From: Stutzerimonas stutzeri
GTDB lineage: Bacteria > Pseudomonadota > Gammaproteobacteria > Pseudomonadales > Pseudomonadaceae
Direction of reading: 5' to 3'
Assembly: GCA_002345575.1 (NCBI GenBank)
Contig: DDVX01000018.1
Coordinates: 1 to 64,000, forward strand
DNA: 64,000 nucleotides
The notes under the pieces were generated by a model, which worked only from the letters and a program-made list of their open reading frames with translations, made no database searches and had not been told where the DNA came from. Shown here piece by piece: positions 33,748-41,040 of the stretch. Position 1 is the first letter of the stretch. Each line of letters opens with the position of its first letter. Both the position numbers and the translations under genes were made by a program.

Positions 33748-34227
33748 ATGACGGCTTTTCTGGGGTTGGTGCTGGTCGCCTTTATCTGCTTTGCTCTGGT
33801 GTTCTATATCAAGCAGCGGCAATACCGCCACCCAGCGCTGCGTATGCCTTATCAGCTCAGGCGACCGGTTCTGCAAGCCGAGGAGCGCGAGTTTCTGGCG
33901 CTGCTGCAACAGGCCGTGGCCAATGACCACCTGATCCTGTGCAAGATACGTATCGCCGAGGTCGTTGAGGTGACGGCCATCCCTCGTCGGTCTCACTGGT
34001 ATCAGGCGACCAACAGAATTTCAGCGGGCTGTTTCGACTTTCTCCTGTGCGATCCGCAGACGCTTGACCCCATCTGCGCCATCGAAATGGAACCGGCGAG
34101 CGAAGACAATGCTTTCCTCGATGAGCTGTGCGAAACCATTGCGCTGCCACTGCTGCGCCTGAAGCCGGAAACAGCACGCTCCTATAGCGAGGTGCGCACT
34201 GCTATCGAGCGAGCGACAACTACCTGA
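33748..34227 (+). CDS. DUF2726 membrane-anchored protein
   Basis: This protein of 159 residues has one N-terminal transmembrane helix (about 3-22; FLGLVLVAFICFALVFYI). A cytoplasmic DUF2726 domain (about 40-150) follows with ILCKIRIAEVVEV, FDFLLCDPQTLDPICAIEME and a C-terminal leucine-rich helix. The domain is related to nuclease-like PD-(D/E)XK folds in some members, but activity is unproven. The frame is open from 33649; ATG 33748 places the helix at the very start. It is divergent from the SDR gene across the DnaA-box region. Confidence 0.82.
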   Translation: MTAFLGLVLVAFICFALVFYIKQRQYRHPALRMPYQLRRPVLQAEEREFLALLQQAVANDHLILCKIRIAEVVEVTAIPRRSHWYQATNRISAGCFDFLLCDPQTLDPICAIEMEPASEDNAFLDELCETIALPLLRLKPETARSYSEVRTAIERATTT

Positions 34228-34312
34228 ATTCGCTGGTGCTGGCCGCTTCTTATTGACGGCCAGCCGCGCATACTGGCGTCCTCAATCAGAACCACCTTCC
34301 AGGTCGTCCGGC

Positions 34313-35335
34313 ATGACGCTGAAATACAGGCTCACCGCCCTCTTCAACTGGGTCTCGCATCTGATCAGTCGTTACCCCGGCAGCATTGCGCTGCTTGGCT
34401 TCTGTTCAGGCATCGCCAGTTTCGTGCTGGTGGAGCGCCAGGCTGGCCTTGCCAAGGTCATCGCTGCCGTAATGCTGTTCAGCTGGCTCTGGCTGATGCT
34501 GGAAAACACTTTGCGCCTCAGCCTGGAGCGCTGGTTCGGCTGGAAGGTCCCACCGCCGCTGCTGCGCTACGTCACCCAGATGGTGCATCAGGAGAGCCTG
34601 TTTTTCATCATCCCGTTCTTCTTTGTCACCACTACCTGGAACAGTGGCCAGTCGGTGTTCACGGTGATCCTGGGGACGGCGGCACTGATATCGCTAGTCG
34701 ATCCGCTGTACTACAAATGGCTGGCGCCGCGGCGCTGGCTCTACCTGGCATTCCATGCGCTGACACTGTTTGCGGTCCTCCTCACGGCGCTGCCGATCAT
34801 CTTCCATCTCTCGACGCCGCAGAGTTATCTCTGGGCACTGGGTATCGCCGTTCTGCTGGCCCTGCCAAGCCTGCGCGGGCTGTTTCCAGAATGGAACTGG
34901 AAGAGCTTGATCGCGATTCCGCTCCTGGCCATCGTCGTAGCAATGGGCGGTTGGCTCGGGCGCACCTGGGTGCCGCCTGCCACCCTTTGGATGACTGATG
35001 TCGCTGTGACCCAAAGCCTGGACAACGCTTCACGCAAGCCCGGCAACCGCCTCAAGCAAGTGAGCCTGGCCGAGCTACATGCAGAGGGGCTATTCGCCTT
35101 CACCGCAATCAATGCGCCACGCGGCTTGAAGGAGCGGATATATCACGAGTGGGTGCACAACGGCCGAAGGGTCGATCGCATCCCGCTAGACATCAACGGC
35201 GGGCGCAAGGCCGGTTATCGCGCCTGGACCCATAAGCGCAACTTCCCCACCAACGCAGTTGGCAAGTGGCGCGTCCAGGTCATGACCGAAGCGGGACAGA
35301 TGATCGGCATGCTGCGCTTCGAGGTCACTCAGTGA
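34313..35335 (+). CDS. DUF5924/DUF2914 membrane protein
   Basis: This protein of 340 residues has about seven hydrophobic helices (about 15-225). A C-terminal extracytoplasmic DUF2914 domain (about 255-338) follows, with LFAFTAINAPRGLKERIYHEWVHNGRRVDRIPLDI, YRAWTHKRNFP and KWRVQVMTEAGQMIG. The domain looks like a small beta sandwich. The function is unknown. An AGG lies before ATG 34313; the 20 upstream residues of the open frame are not family-like. It follows the DUF2726 gene by 85 bp and may be co-transcribed. Confidence 0.8.
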   Translation: MTLKYRLTALFNWVSHLISRYPGSIALLGFCSGIASFVLVERQAGLAKVIAAVMLFSWLWLMLENTLRLSLERWFGWKVPPPLLRYVTQMVHQESLFFIIPFFFVTTTWNSGQSVFTVILGTAALISLVDPLYYKWLAPRRWLYLAFHALTLFAVLLTALPIIFHLSTPQSYLWALGIAVLLALPSLRGLFPEWNWKSLIAIPLLAIVVAMGGWLGRTWVPPATLWMTDVAVTQSLDNASRKPGNRLKQVSLAELHAEGLFAFTAINAPRGLKERIYHEWVHNGRRVDRIPLDINGGRKAGYRAWTHKRNFPTNAVGKWRVQVMTEAGQMIGMLRFEVTQ

Positions 35336-35401
35336 ACCGCGCACAGGTCACGGACTCGAACAGCAGTAGAGCCGCTGTCATACGGTCAAAAGGGGAATCG
35401 C

Positions 35402-35926
35402 ATGGAATGGTGGGAAGTGGTGAGCCGCACCGTTGCGTCGGAGTTTTCAGATCTCCCCGATCTCGAACACGCCACCCGCGTCTCGGTACGGTTGCTGCTA
35501 GCCACAGCGCTCGGCGGCGTGCTCGGCTACGAACGCGAGCACAAGGGCAAGGCGGCAGGGCTGCGCACCCACATGCTGGTGGCCGTGGGAGCCGCGCTGT
35601 TCGTACTGGTGCCGCTGCAAGCCGGTATGCCGCTCGAAGATGCCTCGCGGGTTATCCAGGGCATCATCGCCGGTATTGGCTTTCTGGGCGCTGGAACCAT
35701 ACTCAAAGGCAACTCGGCCCAGGATGTAAAGGGCCTGACCACGGCGGCAGGCATCTGGTTGACCGCGGCTATCGGCGTGGCCTGCGGACTGGGGCATGAG
35801 GCCACGGCAGTCCTTACTACCGGCCTTGCGCTGATGATCTTCGTTCTGATGCCGCGCCTGGAGCAGCACGCGGCCAATACGGAAGATTGCAACCAGCAGG
35901 GCCGCGACAGCGAGCAGAATCCCTGA
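35402..35926 (+). CDS. MgtC/SapB-family membrane protein
   Basis: This protein of 174 residues has four to five transmembrane helices and the MgtC/SapB signatures RLLLATALGGVLGYEREHKGKAAGLRTHMLVAVGAALF and GIIAGIGFLGAGTILK. The C-terminal ACT-like domain of full MgtC is missing; the protein ends in a short polar tail. In pathogens, MgtC modulates ATP synthase and Mg2+ response, but most short relatives are uncharacterised. AAGGGGAA precedes the ATG. No Mg2+ riboswitch is evident upstream. Confidence 0.85.
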   Translation: MEWWEVVSRTVASEFSDLPDLEHATRVSVRLLLATALGGVLGYEREHKGKAAGLRTHMLVAVGAALFVLVPLQAGMPLEDASRVIQGIIAGIGFLGAGTILKGNSAQDVKGLTTAAGIWLTAAIGVACGLGHEATAVLTTGLALMIFVLMPRLEQHAANTEDCNQQGRDSEQNP

Positions 35927-35950
35927 TCCATTCCGATGCAGGAACACACC

Positions 35951-37267
35951 ATGCGCAACCGTCACGCCTTGCTGGCAACAGCACTCATGCTCAGCCTTGG
36001 CGGCTGCGGCGAAACCGCAAAATTACCCGTGGGTTCCGGTTACGGGCCACACCCGACCTTGCCCGAACCCAATAAAACGCTGATTCCCACCGTCAATATC
36101 GCCAAGGCGACCGGCTGGCCAGAAGGTGTAAAGCCACAAGCAGCACCCGGTCTGCGCGTCGAAGCATTCGCCGGCAATCTCGATCATCCGCGCTGGCTGT
36201 ATGTCCTGCCCAATGGCGACGTACTGGTCGCAGAAAGCGACACGCCGCCAAAACCGGAAGGTAACCAAGGCCTGCGCGGCTGGGTCATGAAGAAGGCCAT
36301 GGCACGGGCCGGTTCCGGCGGCGAAAGCGCCAATCGCATCACCCTGCTACGCGACAGCGATGGCGACGGAGTGCCAGAAGAGCGCACGGTATTGCTTGAA
36401 GGTCTGAACTCGCCCTTCGGCATGGCGCTGGTCGGCGACTGGCTCTACGTCGCCAACACCGACGCCCTGCTGCGCTTCCCTTACGAGGAAGGCGTCACGC
36501 GAATCGACGATCCGGGCGAGAAGGTGGTCGCCCTGCCGGGCGGCCCGATCAACCACCACTGGACCAAGAACGTGATCGCCAGCCGTGACGGCTCGCGGCT
36601 GTACGTCACCAGTGGTTCCAATAGCAACATCGGCGAAAACGGCATGGCGGCGGAGGAAAACCGCGCCGCTATCCTTGAAGTTGATCCGCAGAACAAGACC
36701 TTGCGCCTGTTCGCCTCGGGCCTGCGCAATCCCAACGGGCTGGCCTGGCAACCGGACAGCGGCGAGCTGTGGACCACCGTCAACGAGCGCGATGAAATCG
36801 GCAGCGACCTGGTGCCCGACTACATGACCTCTGTACAGGACGGCGGCTTCTATGGTTGGCCCTACAGTTACTTCGGTCAGCACCTCGACAAGCGCGCAGA
36901 GCCTCCACGACCGGACCTGGTCGCCAAAGCCATCGTTCCCGATTACGCCTTGGGTGCGCATACCTCGTCGATGGGGCTGGCCTTCTACGAAGGGGTATTG
37001 TTACCGGAGCGTTACCGCGACGGCGCATTCATCGGCCAGCACGGTTCGTGGAATCGCAAGCCACGCAGTGGCTACAAAGTGGTTTTCGTGCCGTTCAAGA
37101 GTGGCAAACCGAACGGTGCACCCGAGGACATCCTTACCGGCTTCGTCAGCGCCGATGAGAAAGCCCTGGGTCGCCCGGTAGGCGTCGCCGTCGACAAGAC
37201 CGGCGCCCTGCTAGTAGCCGACGATGTCGGTAACATCATCTGGCGCGTGACGCCGGACGCGGACTGA
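35951..37267 (+). CDS. PQQ-dependent sugar dehydrogenase-like lipoprotein
   Basis: This protein of 438 residues has a lipoprotein signal (LMLSLGGC, Cys near residue 18). A soluble-glucose/sorbosone dehydrogenase beta-propeller follows, with LDHPRWLYVLPNGDVLVAES, GLNSPFGMALVGDWLYVANTDALLRFPY, GLRNPNGLAWQPDSGELWTTVNERDE and GQHGSWNRKPRSGYKVVFVPF. PQQ is the usual cofactor; no pqq genes are in the window. The second Met (35951) is chosen because CAGGAACACACC lies before it. It is close to mgtC on the same strand, 24 bp apart. Confidence 0.88.
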   Translation: MRNRHALLATALMLSLGGCGETAKLPVGSGYGPHPTLPEPNKTLIPTVNIAKATGWPEGVKPQAAPGLRVEAFAGNLDHPRWLYVLPNGDVLVAESDTPPKPEGNQGLRGWVMKKAMARAGSGGESANRITLLRDSDGDGVPEERTVLLEGLNSPFGMALVGDWLYVANTDALLRFPYEEGVTRIDDPGEKVVALPGGPINHHWTKNVIASRDGSRLYVTSGSNSNIGENGMAAEENRAAILEVDPQNKTLRLFASGLRNPNGLAWQPDSGELWTTVNERDEIGSDLVPDYMTSVQDGGFYGWPYSYFGQHLDKRAEPPRPDLVAKAIVPDYALGAHTSSMGLAFYEGVLLPERYRDGAFIGQHGSWNRKPRSGYKVVFVPFKSGKPNGAPEDILTGFVSADEKALGRPVGVAVDKTGALLVADDVGNIIWRVTPDAD

Positions 37268-37273
37268 GACACC

Positions 37274-37981
37274 TCAAAGAATCACTGGCAACCTGTGGGT
37301 CAGACGGATTTCCTCTGGCGATATCTCCACGCCATAAGCCAGCACCTCGACACCCGCCGCCACCGCATCACGCAAGGCGGCGGTATACAGCGGGTCGATC
37401 TCGGTTGCCGGGCGTACCGCCTCGATACCGGTCAGGTTCACGCAGTACAGCTGCACAGCACGCACGCCGTCCCGCGCCAAAGTTGCCAGTTCACGCAGAT
37501 GGCGCGCGCCACGGGTGGTGACCGCATCGGGGAAGGCTGCGACTGCCGTGTCACTGAAGCCTAAGGTGACGCTCTTGACCTCTACGAAAGCCGAACCCGC
37601 CGGATAATCCAGACGAAAATCCACCCTGCTGTTCTCCGTGCCGTAGGCGACTTCACGCTTGAGCGCGGTAAAGCCTGTGAGCTCTTTGATCACCCCGGCC
37701 AGCAGTGCTTCCTCCACCAGGCGATTGGCACGTGCGGTGTTCACGCAGGCCAGCCGTCCCTGCGGCGTTTCCACCAGCTCCCAGGTGCCAGGCAGCTTGC
37801 GCTTGGGGTCGCTGTTGCGCTGGAACCAGACGCGCGCACCCTCGCCCATACAGTTGAGCATCGAGCCGGTATTGGGGCAGTGGATGCACAGTTGCTCGCC
37901 GTCATCGGTGACGATATCGGCTAGAAAGCGCTTGTAGCGCCGCACCAGTCGGCCCGCTTCCAACGGGCTGGAAAAGCGCAT
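37274..37981 (-). CDS. sfsA: Sugar fermentation stimulation protein SfsA
   Basis: This 235-residue protein matches SfsA along its length. It has an OB-like N-terminal part (RYKRFLADIV) and CPNTGSMLNCMGEGARVW. The nuclease-like core contains RVDFRLDYP, FVEVKSVTL and FPDAVTTRGARHLREL, with the Asp/Glu/Lys residues of a PD-(D/E)XK fold. The biochemical role is debated, with DNA binding and nuclease-like folding both proposed. The start overlaps the stop of the upstream aminotransferase gene, so the two are translationally coupled. Confidence 0.94.
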   Translation of the reverse strand: MRFSSPLEAGRLVRRYKRFLADIVTDDGEQLCIHCPNTGSMLNCMGEGARVWFQRNSDPKRKLPGTWELVETPQGRLACVNTARANRLVEEALLAGVIKELTGFTALKREVAYGTENSRVDFRLDYPAGSAFVEVKSVTLGFSDTAVAAFPDAVTTRGARHLRELATLARDGVRAVQLYCVNLTGIEAVRPATEIDPLYTAALRDAVAAGVEVLAYGVEISPEEIRLTHRLPVIL

Positions 37982-39153
37982 CAGCCTTGCCAGCTCTGCA
38001 AACCGCGGGCGATACGCTCGACCGCCGCTTCGAGCTGAGGCAGATCCTGGGTATAGGCGAAGCGCACATGGTGCCCGGCCTGATGGCGGCCAAAATCCAG
38101 ACCCGGCGTGATGGCCACGAACTGGGTTTCCAACATGTGCTGGCAGAAGGCAAAAGCATCACCACCAAAGACGCTGATATCGGCATACAAATAGAAGGCA
38201 CCTTCGGGCTCCACCGCGATGCCGAAGCCCAGCTCACGAAGGGCCGGTAGCAGGAAGTCTCGGCGGCGAGCAAACTCGGCTCGGCGTGCCTCAAGGATCT
38301 CCAGTGTAGCCGGCTCGAAGCAGGCCAGTGCCGCATGCTGGGCCATGGTCGGCGCACTGATATAAAGATTCTGCGCCAGCTTTTCCAGCTCGGGCACGGC
38401 CATTTGCGGCGCGATCATCCAGCCCAGACGCCAGCCGGTCATGCCGAAATACTTGGAGAAACTGTTGAGCACGAAGGCGTCATCGTTCACCTCCAGCACG
38501 CTGGCCGCATCGGTGCCATAAGTCAGCCCGTGATAGATCTCATCAACCACCAGGTGCCCGCCCCGCGCTTTAAGCTCGGTGGACAACCCCGCCAGCTCTT
38601 CACGCTTCAACAATGTTCCGGTCGGGTTAGCTGGCGAGGCAACCAGAGCGCCAACGCTGTCTGCGTCCCAATGTCGAGCGATCAGCTCAGGTGTCAGCTG
38701 ATAACGCACCTCCGGCCCCACCGGCACCAGTTGCGCAGCCCCTTCGATCAGCCGCAGGAAATGCCGATTGCAGGGATAACCGGGGTCTGCCAATAGCCAA
38801 TGCTTGCCCGGATCGACCAGCAAACTGCTGGTAAGCAACAAAGCACCGGAACCGCCGGGAGTAATCAGCACGCGTTCGGGGTCAATAGACAGCTGATAAC
38901 GCTGTGCATAGAACCCGGCGATGGCTTCACGCAGCTGCGGCAGCCCCCGGGCAGCCGTGTAGCGTGTGTGGCCAGCGGCGAGCGCGGCTTGACCCGCCGC
39001 GACTATGGGCGCGGCGGTGGTGAAGTCAGGTTCACCGATTTCCAGATGGATGACATCGCGCCCTAGCGCCTGTAATTCATTGGCACGCGCAAGCAGCGCC
39101 ATGACATGAAAGGGCTCTATTGCGCGGCTGCGTGCACTGTAAGACGAGGTCAT
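37981..39153 (-). CDS. PLP-dependent class I/II aminotransferase
   Basis: This protein of 390 residues has the fold-type I aminotransferase layout. It contains LEIGEPDFTTAAPI, YTAARGLPQLREAIAGFY, ITPGGSGALLLT and ASPANPTGTLL. The PLP lysine lies in SFSKYFGMTGWRLGW and the C-terminal HVRFAYT contains the substrate Arg. The amino-acid substrate is not evident from motifs; aspartate/alanine-type annotations are common for relatives. ATG 39153 follows AGGAAGGTCACG. The longer frame upstream runs into the dksA promoter region. Confidence 0.9.
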   Translation of the reverse strand: MTSSYSARSRAIEPFHVMALLARANELQALGRDVIHLEIGEPDFTTAAPIVAAGQAALAAGHTRYTAARGLPQLREAIAGFYAQRYQLSIDPERVLITPGGSGALLLTSSLLVDPGKHWLLADPGYPCNRHFLRLIEGAAQLVPVGPEVRYQLTPELIARHWDADSVGALVASPANPTGTLLKREELAGLSTELKARGGHLVVDEIYHGLTYGTDAASVLEVNDDAFVLNSFSKYFGMTGWRLGWMIAPQMAVPELEKLAQNLYISAPTMAQHAALACFEPATLEILEARRAEFARRRDFLLPALRELGFGIAVEPEGAFYLYADISVFGGDAFAFCQHMLETQFVAITPGLDFGRHQAGHHVRFAYTQDLPQLEAAVERIARGLQSWQG

Positions 39154-39345
39154 CGTGACCTTCCTGATCAAAGAAAAAATCGATTCTACCCAAGGTCTCC
39201 CTGACGCCGCAGCCACCGTGATACTCGGGAGTAGCGCACCCCGGTACGATCTGGTAAGTTCGCCCGCTTGTAGCCGCAGGGCCGGCACGGGCCGGCAGAG
39301 GGATCCATCATCCTGCGCAATGGACATAGCGAGAGGCGTTCATCC

Positions 39346-39789
39346 ATGCCCATTACCAAAACGAAAAAAAGCACCCAACTGATTCGCGCCTTCGAGCCTT
39401 ACAAAGAGTCCAAAGGTGAGGAGTACATGAGCGACAAGATGCGCGCTCACTTCACCGGTATTCTTAACAAGTGGAAGCAGGAGCTGATGGAGGAAGTCGA
39501 CCGCACCGTGCATCATATGCAGGACGAAGCGGCCAACTTCCCTGATCCGGCCGACCGCGCCAGCCAGGAAGAAGAGTTCAGCCTGGAACTGCGCGCCCGT
39601 GACCGCGAGCGCAAGCTGATCAAGAAGATCGACGAAACCCTGCAGCTGATCGAAGAAAACGAATACGGCTGGTGCGATTCCTGTGGCGTCGAGATCGGCA
39701 TTCGCCGCCTTGAAGCCCGCCCCACCGCTACGCTCTGCATCGATTGCAAGACGCTGGCGGAAATCAAGGAAAAGCAGATCGGTTCCTGA
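39346..39789 (+). CDS. dksA: RNA polymerase-binding transcription factor DksA
   Basis: This protein of 147 residues is near-identical in its core to Pseudomonas DksA. It has a coiled coil (about 35-110) with the tip residues DPADRASQEE and a four-cysteine zinc finger (CDSCG and CIDCK). It enters the RNA polymerase secondary channel and, with ppGpp, represses stable-RNA genes and activates biosynthesis genes. The N-terminal 27 residues are the variable part of the family. It is followed by gluQ, the conserved arrangement. Confidence 0.97.
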   Translation: MPITKTKKSTQLIRAFEPYKESKGEEYMSDKMRAHFTGILNKWKQELMEEVDRTVHHMQDEAANFPDPADRASQEEEFSLELRARDRERKLIKKIDETLQLIEENEYGWCDSCGVEIGIRRLEARPTATLCIDCKTLAEIKEKQIGS

Positions 39790-39798
39790 TCTGCGAAA

Positions 39799-39818
39799 CG
39801 GGGCGCTACGGCGCCCCG
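39799..39818 (+). terminator. GC-rich hairpin after dksA
   Basis: CGGGGCGC (39799-39806) pairs with GCGCCCCG (39811-39818) over a TACG tetraloop, followed by CTTCATTTAT. The T-run is interrupted, so some read-through into gluQ is likely. Confidence 0.65.
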
Positions 39819-39867
39819 CTTCATTTATGCACTCCTTCCGCCTCGTCGATCAGCAACCGAGCCGGTC

Positions 39868-40770
39868 ATGTCTTCATCTTCCGCACTGAATACCGCCTAC
39901 ATCGGCCGCTTCGCGCCGACTCCCAGCGGCTACCTGCACTTCGGCTCACTGGTCGCAGCCCTCGCCTCCTACCTTGATGCCCGCGCCGTCGGCGGCCGCT
40001 GGCTGCTGCGCATGGAAGACCTCGATCCGCCAAGGGAAATGCCCGGAGCGCAGGCCGCCATTGTCGAAAGCTTGCAGCGCTACGGCTTCGAATGGGATGG
40101 CGAGATGCAGCGCCAAAGTGAACGCCATGACGCCTACGAGCAGGTCATCGAGCGCTTGCTGCGCGAAGGCCTAGCCTACCCCTGCCAATGCTCGCGCAAA
40201 CAGCTTGAAGCCTGGCCTGGCGCTTACCCGGGCTTCTGCCGCGACGCCAACCAACCGCTGGAAAACGCCGCAATCCGCCTGCGCGTGCCACACCTCGAAT
40301 ACCGTTTCACTGATCGCGTGCAAGGCAAGTACGGCCAGCACCTGGGCCGCGACGTCGGCGATTTCGTCATCCGCCGCCGCGATGGCCTGTTCGCCTACCA
40401 ACTGGCCGTGGTGCTGGATGATGCCTGGCAGGGCGTGACCGACGTGGTACGCGGCGCCGACCTGCTCGACTCCACCCCACGCCAGCTATATCTGCAGGAA
40501 CTGCTCGGCCTACCGCAGCCGCGTTACCTGCACGTGCCGCTGATCATCCAGCCGGACGGGCACAAACTGGGCAAGAGCTATCGTTCCCCACCACTACGCC
40601 CGGACGAAGCCGTACCGCTGCTGCTGCGAGCCTTGCGTGCCCTCGGCCAACCCACCGCCCCGGAGCTGAACGACGCCCTGCCCGGCGAACTCCTGGCCTG
40701 GGCCATCCCTCGCTGGAATCCCGGACGCATCCCGCGCACCCTGACGCTGGCCGAGGCGCAGTTGCGCTGA
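39868..40770 (+). CDS. gluQ: Glutamyl-Q tRNA(Asp) synthetase
   Basis: This protein of 300 residues is the truncated glutamyl-tRNA synthetase paralog that attaches Glu to the queuosine base of tRNA-Asp. It has the HIGH-like GRFAPTPSGYLHFGSL, MEDLDPPRE, the zinc-site CQCSRKQL, RGADLLDSTPRQLYLQ, and a KMSKS-like HKLGKSYR. The anticodon-binding domain of true GluRS is absent, as expected. dksA-gluQ is a conserved pair in gammaproteobacteria. Confidence 0.95.
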   Translation: MSSSSALNTAYIGRFAPTPSGYLHFGSLVAALASYLDARAVGGRWLLRMEDLDPPREMPGAQAAIVESLQRYGFEWDGEMQRQSERHDAYEQVIERLLREGLAYPCQCSRKQLEAWPGAYPGFCRDANQPLENAAIRLRVPHLEYRFTDRVQGKYGQHLGRDVGDFVIRRRDGLFAYQLAVVLDDAWQGVTDVVRGADLLDSTPRQLYLQELLGLPQPRYLHVPLIIQPDGHKLGKSYRSPPLRPDEAVPLLLRALRALGQPTAPELNDALPGELLAWAIPRWNPGRIPRTLTLAEAQLR

Positions 40771-40863
40771 AGCTGCGGCTCAACCCTGCGCTTTTCCTTG
40801 AAGCCTGTGGCTTGCCGCTTGCCGCTGCTCTACCATCGTCCTACTTTCGACACGAGACCCGGC

Positions 40864-41040
40864 ATGTACATCTACCGACTGGTGCTGCTCCTGGTGGTGG
40901 GGATCTATCTGTTCTCCCCTGCGATCATGGATTGGTGGATCGATCCCAACGGCGCCTGGTACCGGCCTTATCTGTTGTGGCTGATCCTTATCGTGGTGAC
41001 TTTCATTCTTCAGAGCCAGCGCGATGCAGACGAGCTTTAG
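40864..41040 (+). CDS. cbrX: CbrX-like small membrane protein
   Basis: This 58-residue protein has two hydrophobic helices (about 3-22 and 37-52; LVLLLVVGIYLFSPAIMDWW and LLWLILIVVTFILQ). Its stop overlaps the cbrA start by 17 nt in a different frame, so cbrA translation probably depends on it. A gene of this kind sits at the same place in other pseudomonads and has been called cbrX. ATG 40864 has only a weak GAG upstream. The biochemical role is not established; it may regulate or stabilise CbrA. Confidence 0.82.
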   Translation: MYIYRLVLLLVVGIYLFSPAIMDWWIDPNGAWYRPYLLWLILIVVTFILQSQRDADEL

